Below are positions 33,658 to 42,812 of a DNA stretch of 64,000 bases, one piece after another. Source of the DNA: an uncultured Oscillospiraceae bacterium. GTDB taxonomy: Bacteria > Bacillota > Clostridia > Oscillospirales > Oscillospiraceae. The position numbers and the translations under genes are program-made. The number at the start of each line of letters is the position of its first letter. Position 1 is the stretch's first letter. Under the pieces are notes generated by a model. The model was not told the origin of the DNA. It worked only from the letters and a program-made list of their open reading frames with translations, and did not search any database. Location: NCBI GenBank assembly GCA_947599875.1, contig CANQFV010000001.1:124001-188000 (forward strand), in the 5' to 3' direction.

Positions 33658-35493
33658 ATGAACATTGAGACGGAGCGCGTTCTATCGCGGGTGCAGAAGC
33701 CTGCGCGGTACACAGGCGGGGAATACAACGAGATCGTGAAGGACAAGTCCTCGGTGGACGTCCGGGTGGCCTTCTGCTTTCCGGATACCTACGAGATCGG
33801 CATGTCCAACCTGGGCCTCCAGATTTTATACGGCGCCATGAACGCCCAGAGCTGGATCTGGTGCGAGCGGTGCTTCGCCCCCTGGGGGGATATGGAGGAG
33901 GAGCTGCGGCGGGCCTCCATCCCGCTTTACGCCCTGGAGAGCGGCGACAGCATCGGGGAATTTGACGCCGTGGCCTTCTCCCTGGGCTATGAGATGGCCT
34001 ATACCTCCGTCCTCAACATGCTGGATCTGGGGGGAATCCCCGTGAGGAGCGCCGACAGGCCCTCCCTCACGCCCCTGGTCTTTGCCGGGGGGACAAGCTG
34101 TATAAACCCTGAGCCGATGGCGGATTTTGTTGACCTCTTCGTCTTGGGAGAGGGGGAGGAGCTGGACATCGAGGTCCTGGCCCTCCTGCGCCGGGCCAAG
34201 CGCGAGGGCTGGGACAAGCGCCGCTTTCTTCAGGCTGCGGCGGGGATCCCCGGCGTCTATGTGCCGTCCCTCTATGAGCCGGTATACAACGCCGACGGGA
34301 CGCTGAAAGAGGTGATAACCGCCCCCGGCGCGCCGGAACGGGTGAAAAAACGGATCATTGAGGATCTGGACACCGCCTTTTATCCCACCCGCGCCATCGT
34401 CCCCTCCACCGAGATCGTCCACGACCGGGTGGTGCTGGAGGTGATGCGCGGCTGTGTCCGGGGCTGCCGCTTCTGCCAGGCGGGCTTTGCCTACCGGCCG
34501 GTGAGACGCCACAGCACCGAATTTTTGCTGGACACGGCCCGGGCGGCGCTGGAGAATTCCGGCTACGAGGAGATCACCCTCTCCAGCCTCTCCACCAGCG
34601 ATTTCAAGGGCCTCCCGGAGTTGGCGGACGGCCTGCTGTCCTGGTGTGAGCCGCGAAAGATCAGTCTGTCCCTGCCGTCCCTGCGGGCGGACAACTTCTC
34701 CATGTCCCTGATGGAGCGCGTGCAGAAGGTGCGCAAATCCGGCCTGACCTTCGCGCCGGAGGCGGGGAGCCAGAGGCTCCGGGATGTGATTAACAAGAAC
34801 GTGACGGAGGAGGATCTGCTCCGCTCCTGCCGCGTGGCCTTTGAGGGCGGCTGGAACTCCCTGAAGCTCTACTTCATGCTGGGCCTGCCCACGGAGACGG
34901 ACGAGGACGTCACCGCCATCGCCCGGCTTGCCGGGAAAGTCCTGGACACCTGGCGGCAGTACGCCGCCAACAAGTCCCGGGGCATCCGGATCACCGTCAG
35001 CACCTCCATGTTTGTGCCAAAGCCCCACACGCCCTTCCAGTGGGAGGCCCAGGTGGGCATCGAGGAATATCTGCGCCGGGTGAAGCTTTTGAAGGCCGGC
35101 ATCACCTCCAAATCCATCACCTATAACTGGCACGAGCCGCACGTCAGCTTTGTGGAGGCGGCCCTCTCCCGGGGGGACCGGCGCATGGGCGCCGTCATCG
35201 AGCAGGTCTGGCGGAGCGGCGGGCGGCTGGACTCCTGGAGCGAATATTTTGACTTCCACCGGTGGATGGAGGCCTTCCGCGTGTGCGGGCTTGACCCGGA
35301 ATTCTACGTCAGCCGCGTCCGGGGGGAGGGGGAGCTTTTCCCCTGGGATGTGGTGGATCTGGGTGTGACAAAGAGCTACCTTGCCCGGGAGCGCCGGGCG
35401 GCCTACCAGGGCGCCGTCACCCCGGACTGCCGGGTGAAGTGCATGGGATGCGGGGCCAACTGCCTTTTGGAGAGGAGGGCCTGCGATGAATAG
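33658..35493 (+). CDS. TIGR03960 family B12-binding-type radical SAM protein
   Basis: The 611-residue protein has an N-terminal Rossmann-like domain (CFPDTYEIGMSNLGLQILYGAMN) and a radical SAM core with CxxxCxxC in MRGCVRGCRFCQAGFAYRP. Later come LPSLRADNFS and a Cys-rich C-terminus (CRVKCMGCGANCLLE) that could hold a second cluster. The family is found with TIGR03936 next to RNase G/rplU-type or sporulation genes in Firmicutes. A tRNA or rRNA modification role is suspected, but no reaction is established. It overlaps the next gene by eight bases. Confidence 0.9.
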   Translation: MNIETERVLSRVQKPARYTGGEYNEIVKDKSSVDVRVAFCFPDTYEIGMSNLGLQILYGAMNAQSWIWCERCFAPWGDMEEELRRASIPLYALESGDSIGEFDAVAFSLGYEMAYTSVLNMLDLGGIPVRSADRPSLTPLVFAGGTSCINPEPMADFVDLFVLGEGEELDIEVLALLRRAKREGWDKRRFLQAAAGIPGVYVPSLYEPVYNADGTLKEVITAPGAPERVKKRIIEDLDTAFYPTRAIVPSTEIVHDRVVLEVMRGCVRGCRFCQAGFAYRPVRRHSTEFLLDTARAALENSGYEEITLSSLSTSDFKGLPELADGLLSWCEPRKISLSLPSLRADNFSMSLMERVQKVRKSGLTFAPEAGSQRLRDVINKNVTEEDLLRSCRVAFEGGWNSLKLYFMLGLPTETDEDVTAIARLAGKVLDTWRQYAANKSRGIRITVSTSMFVPKPHTPFQWEAQVGIEEYLRRVKLLKAGITSKSITYNWHEPHVSFVEAALSRGDRRMGAVIEQVWRSGGRLDSWSEYFDFHRWMEAFRVCGLDPEFYVSRVRGEGELFPWDVVDLGVTKSYLARERRAAYQGAVTPDCRVKCMGCGANCLLERRACDE

Positions 35494-36133
35494 ACTCCTA
35501 TTTGAAAAGGTGGGCCGGGCCAAGTTCATCTCCCACCTGGATCTCATGCGCACCATGCAGAGGATCTTTATCCGGGCCGGAGTGGAGATCCGGCACACGG
35601 AGGGCTTCAACCCCCACCCCTATATGAATTTTGCCCTGCCGCTCCCCGTGGGGACGGAGAGCGTCTGCGAGCTTATGGACTTTGACCTGACAGGGCAGGA
35701 GCCCCTGCCGGGCATCCCGGAGCGGCTCAACGCCGTCAGCCCCCAGGGCATCCGGGTTCTGGATTGTTACGAGGCGTCCAGAAAATTTAAAGAGATAAAA
35801 TGGCTTGACATCAGCGCCGTAATGTTTTACGATAAGGAAATTCCGGGGGCCGATCAGGTCCAGGCACTCATCACGGGGCCGGAGCTTATTATGGAGAAGC
35901 GAACGAAGCGCTCCTCGGCCGTGGTGGATGTGCGGCCGCTGATCCACTCTGCCGCCGTACTTCCCACGGAGGGCGGCCTTGCCCTTCGGGCCAGGCTCGC
36001 CGCGGGGGAGCAGTCCCTGACGCCGGCGCAGCTCATTTCCGCCATCGCCGGCAACGCCCCGGCTTTTGCCCCCGATCACGTCTCCTTCAGGCGCGAGGCG
36101 CTTTACGATTCCGATCATGTCCTTTTCAGATAG
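35486..36133 (+). CDS. TIGR03936 family (DUF2344) protein
   Basis: The 215-residue protein starts LLFEKVGRAKFISHLDLMRTMQRIFIRAGVEI and contains EGFNPHPYMNFALPLPVGTES, the hallmark of DUF2344/TIGR03936, which is either fused to or encoded directly after the TIGR03960 radical SAM protein. The eight-base overlap shows co-translation, so the two proteins probably act as one enzyme system. Function unknown. Confidence 0.9.
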   Translation: MNRLLFEKVGRAKFISHLDLMRTMQRIFIRAGVEIRHTEGFNPHPYMNFALPLPVGTESVCELMDFDLTGQEPLPGIPERLNAVSPQGIRVLDCYEASRKFKEIKWLDISAVMFYDKEIPGADQVQALITGPELIMEKRTKRSSAVVDVRPLIHSAAVLPTEGGLALRARLAAGEQSLTPAQLISAIAGNAPAFAPDHVSFRREALYDSDHVLFR

Positions 36134-36151
36134 AGAAATGGAGGTCTTATT

Positions 36152-37132
36152 ATGAATCCAAAGGTACACAGAATAGGTGTTCTCACCTCCGGCGGCGACG
36201 CGCCGGGGATGAACTCGGCCATCCGCGCCGTCGTCCGCACCGCCCACAGCATGGGGATCGAGTGCATCGGCGTTCGCCGCGGCTATCACGGGCTGATCAC
36301 CGGGGATATGGAGCCGCTGTCGCCCCTGGATGTCTCCGGGATCACCAGTCTTGGCGGCACGATCCTGTATACTGCCCGCAGCGCGGAATTCCGCACGCCG
36401 GAGGGGGTGCAGAGGGCCGCGGATATCTGCCGTTTCCGGGGCATTGACGGCCTTGTGTGCGTGGGCGGCGACGGCACCTTCAGAGGGGCGCTGGAGCTTT
36501 CCAAGTACGGCATCAGCGTGTGCGGCATCCCCGCCACCATCGACAACGACATCGCCTGCACGAGCTACACCATCGGCTTTGACACGGCCTGCAACACGGC
36601 TATCGAGTGCATCGACAAGCTCAACGACACCATGAAGTCCCATGAGCGCTGCTCCGTGGTGGAGGTCATGGGCAACCGGGCCGGCTATCTGGCCCTGTAT
36701 GTGGGCCTGGCCGTTGGCGCCACGGCGGTGCTTGTGCCGGAGAAGCCCATCGACTACAAGCGGGACGTGATACTGCCCATCCGCGAGGGACAGCTCCACG
36801 GCCGCACCAATTACGCGGTCATCGTGGCCGAGGGCGCTGCCCACGCCACGGATGTGGCCAAGGTCATCAATCAGGAGACGGGCATGGATACCCGCGCCAC
36901 CATCATCGGCCACGTCCAAAGGGGCGGGCGGCCCTCGGTGCGCGACCGTGTGCTGGCCGCGGACTTCGGCTACAACGCGGTGCAGGTGCTGGCCGACGGC
37001 ATGACCAACAAGGTCATCTGCTACGACGGGCAGAAGATGTTCCCGCTGGACATTGTGGAGGCGCTCCAGATGAAGAAGGAGCTGGGCGAACACAATTACA
37101 GCATGATGAACACCCTCCGGTCCGGCGTGTAA
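36152..37132 (+). CDS. pfkA: 6-phosphofructokinase (ATP type)
   Basis: The 326-residue enzyme commits fructose 6-phosphate to glycolysis. N-terminal LTSGGDAPGMN binds nucleotide. The GGDGTFRGA motif (residues 105-113) has glycine after the aspartate, as in ATP-dependent enzymes, whereas PPi-dependent enzymes have GGDD. The catalytic loop is PATIDND with Asp131; the usual residue before TIDND is Gly (ATP) or Lys (PPi), and here it is Ala. GHVQRGGRPSVRDR is the C-terminal effector/substrate region. It follows TIGR03936 with GGAGG before the start. Confidence 0.95.
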   Translation: MNPKVHRIGVLTSGGDAPGMNSAIRAVVRTAHSMGIECIGVRRGYHGLITGDMEPLSPLDVSGITSLGGTILYTARSAEFRTPEGVQRAADICRFRGIDGLVCVGGDGTFRGALELSKYGISVCGIPATIDNDIACTSYTIGFDTACNTAIECIDKLNDTMKSHERCSVVEVMGNRAGYLALYVGLAVGATAVLVPEKPIDYKRDVILPIREGQLHGRTNYAVIVAEGAAHATDVAKVINQETGMDTRATIIGHVQRGGRPSVRDRVLAADFGYNAVQVLADGMTNKVICYDGQKMFPLDIVEALQMKKELGEHNYSMMNTLRSGV

Positions 37133-37171
37133 GAAATTTCGGAAAAATTCCGGAAAAATGAAAAATTCTTC

Positions 37172-37200
37172 TTGCATTCTCCCGGGAGTTATGATATGAT
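37172..37200 (+). promoter_or_regulatory. Promoter of the rplS operon
   Basis: TTGCAT at 37172-37177 and TATGAT at 37195-37200 with a 17-base spacer, 93 bases ahead of rplS. Confidence 0.7.
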
Positions 37201-37207
37201 ATCAGAG

Positions 37208-37285
37208 CTTTTGCGGGCATAGCCTGCTCATCGGGACGGTCCTATGCCGTTGATCGCGGTACGAACGTCTATCAAGAGGGGAGGA
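37208..37285 (+). promoter_or_regulatory. Candidate L19 leader structure upstream of rplS
   Basis: The untranslated region contains GGGCATAG and CTATGCC arms (about 37217-37250) around GGGACGGTC, then GCGGTACGAACG. A structured L19 autoregulatory leader is known in Firmicutes. This is a positional match with a visible hairpin, not an aligned family hit. Confidence 0.5.
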
Positions 37286-37293
37286 AAAGCACA

Positions 37294-37635
37294 ATGAATT
37301 TAGTCGAGACTCTGAATCAGCAGTACATGAAGCCGGAGCTTCCCACCATGAACGTGGGCGACACCGTCCGTGTTACCGTCCGTGTCAAGGAGGGCAACAG
37401 GGAGCGCACGCAGGCTTTTGAAGGTACGATCATCGCGAAAAAGCACGGCGGCATCAACGAGACCATCACCGTCCGCCGCATCTCCTACAACGTGGGCTGT
37501 GAGAAGGTCTTCCCGGTACATTCCCCCAGCATCGTGTCCGTGGAGACAGTCCGCCGCGGCAAGGTACGCAGGGCGAAGCTCTATTACCTGAGAGACCGTG
37601 TGGGCAAGAACGCCAAGGTCAAGGAGAGAATCTGA
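37294..37635 (+). CDS. rplS: 50S ribosomal protein L19
   Basis: The 113-residue protein has the full L19 sequence: [32 protein letters not shown], then the signature region [23 protein letters not shown] and the basic C-terminus [12 protein letters not shown]19 lies at the 30S/50S interface. AGAGGGGAGG precedes the start. It is followed by a terminator and then lepB, rbgA and rnhB, an order also seen around rplS in other Firmicutes. Confidence 0.98.
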   Translation: MNLVETLNQQYMKPELPTMNVGDTVRVTVRVKEGNRERTQAFEGTIIAKKHGGINETITVRRISYNVGCEKVFPVHSPSIVSVETVRRGKVRRAKLYYLRDRVGKNAKVKERI

Positions 37636-37640
37636 CACAC

Positions 37641-37668
37641 AAAAAAAGGGGCGTCGGCCCCTTTTTTT
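37641..37668 (+). terminator. Intrinsic terminator after rplS
   Basis: A7GGGGC-gtcg-GCCCCT7: twelve perfectly paired bases with a T7 tail (and A7 on the other side, so it can work in both directions). Confidence 0.95.
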
Positions 37669-37719
37669 GCTATGTTTGCTGTCACTTTCGGAGTAACCGT
37701 TGGAAAGGGGATGGGCGGT

Positions 37720-38328
37720 ATGGACGAGAAGCAGGAGAGAGAATATTCCCGGAAAAAGGAGAAGTCCGGCGGCAAAATGGAGCTGTACGACTGGATCCAG
37801 TGCGTCGTGGGCGCCCTTGTGCTGGGGATCCTGATCTTTATGTTCGGGATCCGTGTGGTGAATGTCAAGGGCAGCTCCATGTGGCCCACGCTCCACACCG
37901 AGGACAAGATTCTGACCACCAACTTTTTCTATAACCCGAAGCCGGGGGACGTGGTGGTGGTTCAGACGGACTCCTACGGCCCGGACCCCCTGGTGAAGCG
38001 GGTCATCGCCGTGGAGGGCCAGACGGTGGATATCGACTTTGAAAAGGGCATCGTCTATGTGGACGGCGTGGCCCTGGATGAGCCGTATATCAACGAGGCC
38101 ACCAACGTCCGGGACGAGTTCCCCGGGGAGGTCACGGTGCCGGAGGGGTGTATGTTCCTCATGGGGGACAACCGCAACCGCTCCACGGACAGCCGCCACG
38201 CCTCCATCGGCATGGTGGATGAGCGGTGCGTCATCGGCAAGGTGCTGATGGTGGTGGTGCCCTCGGACAGGGACGAGAACAAGAATCTGATCCCCCGGGA
38301 TTACTCGCGCATTGGGAGTATTTACTGA
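37720..38328 (+). CDS. lepB: Signal peptidase I
   Basis: The 202-residue protein has a charged N-terminus, a single membrane helix (about residues 24-46) and the catalytic Ser53 in GSSMWPT with the general base Lys93 in LVKRVIAVEGQ. Box D (MGDNRNRSTDSRH) follows. One membrane helix is the usual clostridial form. ATG 37720 is preferred because AAAGGGG lies nine bases upstream; ATG 37711 is too close to it. It removes signal peptides of secreted proteins such as the SLH protein in this window. Confidence 0.95.
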   Translation: MDEKQEREYSRKKEKSGGKMELYDWIQCVVGALVLGILIFMFGIRVVNVKGSSMWPTLHTEDKILTTNFFYNPKPGDVVVVQTDSYGPDPLVKRVIAVEGQTVDIDFEKGIVYVDGVALDEPYINEATNVRDEFPGEVTVPEGCMFLMGDNRNRSTDSRHASIGMVDERCVIGKVLMVVVPSDRDENKNLIPRDYSRIGSIY

Positions 38329-39215
38329 TGGACGGAGAGCTGACGATCCAGTGGTTTCCCGGCCACATGGCCAAGGCCCGGAGGATGATCCGGGAGGACA
38401 GCGCCCTGGTGGACGCCGTCTGTGAGATCATAGACGCCCGCATCCCGGCCTCCAGCCGGAATCCGGAGCTTCCGGAGCTGACGGCGGGGAAGCCGCGGAT
38501 GGTGATTTTGAACCGGGTGGACGAGGCCGACCCCGCGGCTACGGCCCGCTGGCGGGCCGTCATCGCCCGGGAGGGGTGTCCTGTTTTGGAGACGGACTGC
38601 AAGTCCGGCCGGGGCGTCAACGCCTTCACCGGGGCGGTGCGCAGCCTCCTGCGGGAGCGGATCGCTCTGTACGAGTCCCGGGGCCAGGGGGGAAAGCCCC
38701 TGCGGGTCATGGTGGCGGGCATCCCCAACGTGGGGAAGTCCTCCTTCATCAACCGGGTGGCCCGGAGACGGGCGGCCGAGGCCGGGGACAGGCCCGGCGT
38801 CACCCGGGGAAAGCAGTGGATCAACGCGGGAAACGGCGTGGAGCTGCTGGATACGCCGGGGCTGCTGTGGCCCAGATTTGAGGACAAGGCCGTGGGGGAG
38901 AATCTGGCCTTCACCGGCGCCGTCCGGGATGAGATCTTAGATGCCGAGGCCCTGGGGGCCAGGCTGATGACGCGCCTTGCCGCCCTCTATCCGGACAGGC
39001 TCCTCCAGCGCTACAAGCTGACGGATGTGGAGACCAAGACCGGGGATCAGATGCTTGCGGAGGCCGCCAGACGCCGGGGATTTCTCGTCTCCGGCGGCGA
39101 GGTGGACACGGAGCGGATGGCCAAGGTGTTTTTGGATGAGTTCCGGGGCGGGAAGCTGGGCCGGATCACTCTGGAGACGGCCGGGGAGGCGGAGAATGGA
39201 TCTTTGGGAGATTGA
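38328..39215 (+). CDS. rbgA: Ribosome biogenesis GTPase RbgA (YlqF)
   Basis: The 295-residue circularly permuted GTPase shows WFPGHMAKA at the N-terminus, G4 (LNRVDEAD, with Arg in the usual Lys place), G5 near ETDCKSG, then G1 [10 protein letters not shown]2 in RPGVTRGKQ and G3 DTPGLL. It acts late in 50S assembly. Its ATG overlaps the lepB stop by one base, and its 3' end overlaps rnhB by 20 bases. The order rplS-rbgA-rnhB is conserved in Bacillus. Confidence 0.96.
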   Translation: MDGELTIQWFPGHMAKARRMIREDSALVDAVCEIIDARIPASSRNPELPELTAGKPRMVILNRVDEADPAATARWRAVIAREGCPVLETDCKSGRGVNAFTGAVRSLLRERIALYESRGQGGKPLRVMVAGIPNVGKSSFINRVARRRAAEAGDRPGVTRGKQWINAGNGVELLDTPGLLWPRFEDKAVGENLAFTGAVRDEILDAEALGARLMTRLAALYPDRLLQRYKLTDVETKTGDQMLAEAARRRGFLVSGGEVDTERMAKVFLDEFRGGKLGRITLETAGEAENGSLGD

Positions 39216-39792
39216 GCGGGGACTGCTGGCCCGGGGCATCACGCCCATCGCCGGCGTGGACGAGGCGGGGAGAGGCCCCCTGGCGGGGCCTGTGTACGCC
39301 GCCGCCGTGATTTTGCCGGAGGGGCTGGAGATCCCGGGGCTGGACGACTCCAAAAAGCTCACCCCCAAAAAGCGGGAGGCCCTTTTCGACGTGATCACCG
39401 AGAAGGCCCTGAGCTACGCCGTGGCCTTTGCCGACAACGAGGAGATCGACAGGCTGAACATCTTAAACGCCACGTTCCTGGCGATGAACCGGGCCATCGC
39501 GGGCCTCTCCGTGACGCCCGGCATCTCCATCATCGACGGGAACAGGAACGGGGGGATCCTCACTCCCAGTGTCGCCATTGTGGGCGGGGACGGGAAGAGC
39601 GCCAACGTGGCCGCCGCCTCCATCCTTGCCAAGGTGACGAGAGACCGGGTGATGACGCGGCTCTCCGAGACTTACCCGGGCTACGGCTTTGAAAAGCACA
39701 AGGGCTACGGGACGAAGGAGCATTACGCCGCCATAAGGAGGCTGGGGCCGTCGGAGATCCACCGGCGGACGTTTTTGAGGAAGATGCATTGA
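39196..39792 (+). CDS. rnhB: Ribonuclease HII
   Basis: The 198-residue enzyme removes ribonucleotides from DNA. The DEDD acidic residues are visible in [18 protein letters not shown] (Asp and Glu) and in SIIDGNRNG, and the conserved [13 protein letters not shown] follows. The start ATG 39196 lies inside rbgA, after GGAGG. The C-terminus [19 protein letters not shown] is typical. Confidence 0.97.
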   Translation: MDLWEIERGLLARGITPIAGVDEAGRGPLAGPVYAAAVILPEGLEIPGLDDSKKLTPKKREALFDVITEKALSYAVAFADNEEIDRLNILNATFLAMNRAIAGLSVTPGISIIDGNRNGGILTPSVAIVGGDGKSANVAAASILAKVTRDRVMTRLSETYPGYGFEKHKGYGTKEHYAAIRRLGPSEIHRRTFLRKMH

Positions 39793-40157
39793 ACACAAAG
39801 CTCCTTGGCCGCTGGGGCGAGGCCGCGGCGGCGGATTATTTGAGAAAGAAGGGCTACTCCGTCACGGCCAGCGGCTACCGCACGAGGCTGGGGGAGATAG
39901 ACCTGATCTGCGAGAACCGGAAGAGCATCGTTTTCGTGGAGGTCAAGACGAGAAAGGACGACAGCTTTGCCCAGGCAAAGGAATTTGTGACGGGGGCCAA
40001 GCAGTCCAGGATCATAGCCGCCGCCAAGATGTATCTGGCGGGGCACGGGACGGCCAAGCAGCCGCGCTTTGACGTGGTGGAGGTGTACGCCCCCCAGGGG
40101 ACGGACACGGTGTGTCCCCGGATCAATCACATTGAGAGCGCCTTCACCGGCAGGTGA
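39789..40157 (+). CDS. YraN/UPF0102 family nuclease-like protein
   Basis: The 122-residue protein has the UPF0102 pattern: [19 protein letters not shown], then [26 protein letters not shown] (the PD-(D/E)xK-like core E...GEIDLI...FVEVK) and RFDVVEV. It starts with TTG overlapping the rnhB stop. The family sits beside rnhB in many bacteria. Biochemical function is not established. Confidence 0.9.
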   Translation: MNTKLLGRWGEAAAADYLRKKGYSVTASGYRTRLGEIDLICENRKSIVFVEVKTRKDDSFAQAKEFVTGAKQSRIIAAAKMYLAGHGTAKQPRFDVVEVYAPQGTDTVCPRINHIESAFTGR

Positions 40158-40178
40158 GGGGGCGGAACGGAGAGCTAT

Positions 40179-41666
40179 ATGCACTACGAGAGTACAAGAG
40201 ATTCCGAAAGACGCGTAACGCCCGCCGGGGCCATCCTTATGGGCCTCAGCGAGGACGGGGGCCTCTTTGTGCCGGAGGTCATTCCCACCCTGCCGGAGGG
40301 GGCCTTGTCGGAGCTTCGGGAGATGAATTACCGGCAGAGGGCCGTGTATGTGATGCGCCTGTTCCTGCCGGATTACTCCGTGGCGGAGCTGACGGACACC
40401 GTCAGCCGCGCCTACAGCCCCGGGGGATTTGACACCCCGGCCATCGCGCCGGTGAAGATGCTGGACCGGAACACCGGCTTTTTGGAGCTGTGGCACGGGC
40501 CCACCTGCGCCTTTAAGGACATGGCCCTCCAGGTGTTGCCCAGGCTCCTCACCTCCGCCGCGGCGAAGAACGGGGAGAAGAGGCAGATCTGCATCCTGGT
40601 GGCCACATCCGGCGACACGGGCAAGGCGGCGCTGGAGGGATTTGCCAACGTGGAGGGGACGAGGATTTTAGTCTTTTACCCCAGGGACGGCGTGTCCCAC
40701 ATCCAGAAGCTCCAGATGACAAGTCAGGAGGGGCGCAACGTAGGGGTCTGTGCCGTCAACGGGAATTTTGACGACGCCCAGACGACGGTGAAGGAGATCT
40801 TCTCCGACCCCGGTCTCCGGGAGGAGCTTTCCCGGAGAGGGTGGATGCTCTCCTCCGCCAACTCCATCAACTGGGGCCGGCTTTTGCCCCAGATCGTCTA
40901 CTATGTCTCCGCCTACTGCGATCTGTTAAACGCCGGGGACATCCGGGAGGGGGAGAGGGTGAACTTCTGCGTCCCCACCGGGAATTTCGGGGATATCCTG
41001 GCCGGGTACTACGCCAGGCGGATGGGCGTCCCCATCAACAGGCTGATCTGCGCCTCCAACAAAAACGACGTCCTCACCGACTTTTTGCATACCGGCGTCT
41101 ACGATAAGAACAGGGATTTCTACACCACCGTGTCCCCGTCTATGGATATCCTGGTCTCCAGCAACTTAGAGAGGCTCCTGTACGAGCTGTCCGGCCGGAA
41201 TGACCGGGAGACGGCGGGGTATATGGCCTCGCTGAAGGAGCAGGGGCGCTATCAGGTGTCCCGGGGGATCCGGGAGGGCCTGGACAGCCTCTTCGCCGCG
41301 GGGAGCTGCGACGATCAGGAGACCAAGGCCGTCATCGCCAGGACGTACGCCAACGGCGGGTATCTCATCGACACCCACACCGCCGTGGCCTACGGGGTGC
41401 TGGAGAAGTACCGGCGCGAGACGGGGGACGACACCCTGGCCGTCGTCGTGTCCACGGCGTCGCCCTATAAATTCTGCGGGGCGGTGCTGGAGGCCCTTGG
41501 GGAGAGGCCCGAGACGGCGGGGCCGGAGCTGATCGGCCGGCTGGAGCAGGTCTCCGGCGTGCCGGCGCCCCGGCCGCTGAAGGCCCTTTTGGGCAAGAGC
41601 GTCCGGTTTGACCGGAGCTTTGACAGGGAGCAGCTCCCCGGCGTGGTGCGGGACTTCCTGGCCTGA
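40179..41666 (+). CDS. thrC: Threonine synthase
   Basis: The 495-residue PLP enzyme converts O-phosphohomoserine to threonine. The Schiff-base lysine is in HGPTCAFKDMALQ, and the PLP phosphate loop in ATSGDTGKAALEGF; VNFCVPTGNFGDILAGYYA is typical of the long (fungal/E. coli-like) subgroup. The N-terminal YESTRD start is usual for the family. GGAACGGAGAG precedes ATG 40179. No hom or thrB is adjacent. Confidence 0.97.
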   Translation: MHYESTRDSERRVTPAGAILMGLSEDGGLFVPEVIPTLPEGALSELREMNYRQRAVYVMRLFLPDYSVAELTDTVSRAYSPGGFDTPAIAPVKMLDRNTGFLELWHGPTCAFKDMALQVLPRLLTSAAAKNGEKRQICILVATSGDTGKAALEGFANVEGTRILVFYPRDGVSHIQKLQMTSQEGRNVGVCAVNGNFDDAQTTVKEIFSDPGLREELSRRGWMLSSANSINWGRLLPQIVYYVSAYCDLLNAGDIREGERVNFCVPTGNFGDILAGYYARRMGVPINRLICASNKNDVLTDFLHTGVYDKNRDFYTTVSPSMDILVSSNLERLLYELSGRNDRETAGYMASLKEQGRYQVSRGIREGLDSLFAAGSCDDQETKAVIARTYANGGYLIDTHTAVAYGVLEKYRRETGDDTLAVVVSTASPYKFCGAVLEALGERPETAGPELIGRLEQVSGVPAPRPLKALLGKSVRFDRSFDREQLPGVVRDFLA

Positions 41667-41739
41667 GGGAGGGCTGCTGCCCCTCGCGGGCTTTTCCGCA
41701 GGAGGGTGGATTTATGTAAACCGGGCTGACGCCCGGCGC

Positions 41740-41922
41740 TCAGACCCCTGCGCGGGGTTCAAAGGTTCCGCAGAAGGTCTCTGCCTTTCTCAGGGCACTG
41801 CGGTTCTCCACATTGATGGACTGGGCGTGGCAGTAGCCGTCCTTGCCGTGGTAGGCGCAGCCGGTCACGTCACAGCCCACGCAGCTGAGCTTCTGGCCGA
41901 GGGATTTATTTTCGTCGCTCAT
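41740..41922 (-). CDS. DUF1540 family small cysteine-rich protein
   Basis: The 60-residue protein has the DUF1540 layout C-x2-C-x4-C...C...C: LSCVGCDVTGCAYHGKDGYCHAQSINVEN and ETFCGTFEP. The cysteines probably bind a metal. Many clostridial copies are associated with sporulation, but no function is known. AAGGAG lies before ATG 41922. Confidence 0.85.
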   Translation of the reverse strand: MSDENKSLGQKLSCVGCDVTGCAYHGKDGYCHAQSINVENRSALRKAETFCGTFEPRAGV

Positions 41923-41998
41923 ATCCTTGCTCCTTCGCTTTGGTTTGCCCCCTTAGTATGGGCAAAACGGCGGTGATTATTCCGAGAGGAGGCACAAG

Positions 41999-42685
41999 AT
42001 GCTCTGGACAATCGGCGATCTGCACCTGGCCTTCGGAACGGACAAGCCTATGGATGTGTTCGGGCCGGAGTGGGCCGGACATGAGGAGAAGCTCCTGCGG
42101 GGGTTTTCCCGGGTGGGGCCGGAGGATGTGACGGTCATCTGCGGGGATCTGACCTGGGGAATGGATATGGACGGCTGTGTGGAGGACTTCCGGTTTATCG
42201 ACGCCCTCCCCGGCAGGAAGATCATTTTGAAGGGCAACCACGATTTTTGGTGGTCCACGGCCTCCGCCGCCAAGCGTTTTTTTGATGAAAACGGGTTTTC
42301 CACCATCGACATCCTCCACAACAACTGCTTTTTCTACGGGGACGCGGCCCTCTGCGGCACCAGGGGCTGGATGTGCCCCGGGGAGAACGGCTCGCCCCAC
42401 GACAAAAAGATCATGGCCCGCGAGGTGGGGCGGTTGGAGGCCAGTTTGAAAGCGGCGGGCGGCGCCGGGCGGAAGATCGTCTTTCTCCACTACCCCCCCA
42501 TCTACGGGAAATTTTACTCCGGGGAGCTGGTGGACGTCATGGTGCGCTGGGGTGTGGGCGAGTGCTATTACGGCCACCTCCACGGCCCGGGGAGGGCGGC
42601 GGCCTTCCAGGGGGAGGACCGGGGGATCCGGTATAAGCTCATTTCCGCCGATAATCTGAACTTTTCCCCCCTGAAAATTATGTGA
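41999..42685 (+). CDS. Calcineurin-like metallophosphoesterase
   Basis: The 228-residue protein has the five metallophosphoesterase blocks: IGDLHL, CGDLTWG, KGNHDFWW, FLHYPP and YGHLHG. These bind two metals in the active site. It resembles the short YmdB-unrelated phosphohydrolases of Firmicutes whose substrate is unknown. GAGAGGAGG precedes ATG 41999. It stands alone, upstream of the tig promoter. Confidence 0.9.
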   Translation: MLWTIGDLHLAFGTDKPMDVFGPEWAGHEEKLLRGFSRVGPEDVTVICGDLTWGMDMDGCVEDFRFIDALPGRKIILKGNHDFWWSTASAAKRFFDENGFSTIDILHNNCFFYGDAALCGTRGWMCPGENGSPHDKKIMAREVGRLEASLKAAGGAGRKIVFLHYPPIYGKFYSGELVDVMVRWGVGECYYGHLHGPGRAAAFQGEDRGIRYKLISADNLNFSPLKIM

Positions 42686-42719
42686 TAGGCCAAAATTTAA
42701 CGGCAACGCCAAAAAAGGT

Positions 42720-42747
42720 TTGCAAATCCGGGAATCTCTGTTATAAT
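42720..42747 (+). promoter_or_regulatory. Promoter of tig
   Basis: TTGCAA at 42720-42725 and TATAAT at 42742-42747 with a 16-base spacer. Confidence 0.7.
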
Positions 42748-42812
42748 AAGCGAGATGCCCCGCATTTTAATTCTTTGCCATGACATTTTATGGCATGCAG
42801 GAGGAAACAAAC

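Noticed and set aside
37672-37719. Longer N-terminus of signal peptidase I
   Set aside because: The earlier start lies in the terminator after rplS and has no ribosome site.
41667-41739. Small gene between thrC and the DUF1540 gene
   Set aside because: Only a short GC-rich stretch with weak hairpins is present, with no start site or conserved peptide.
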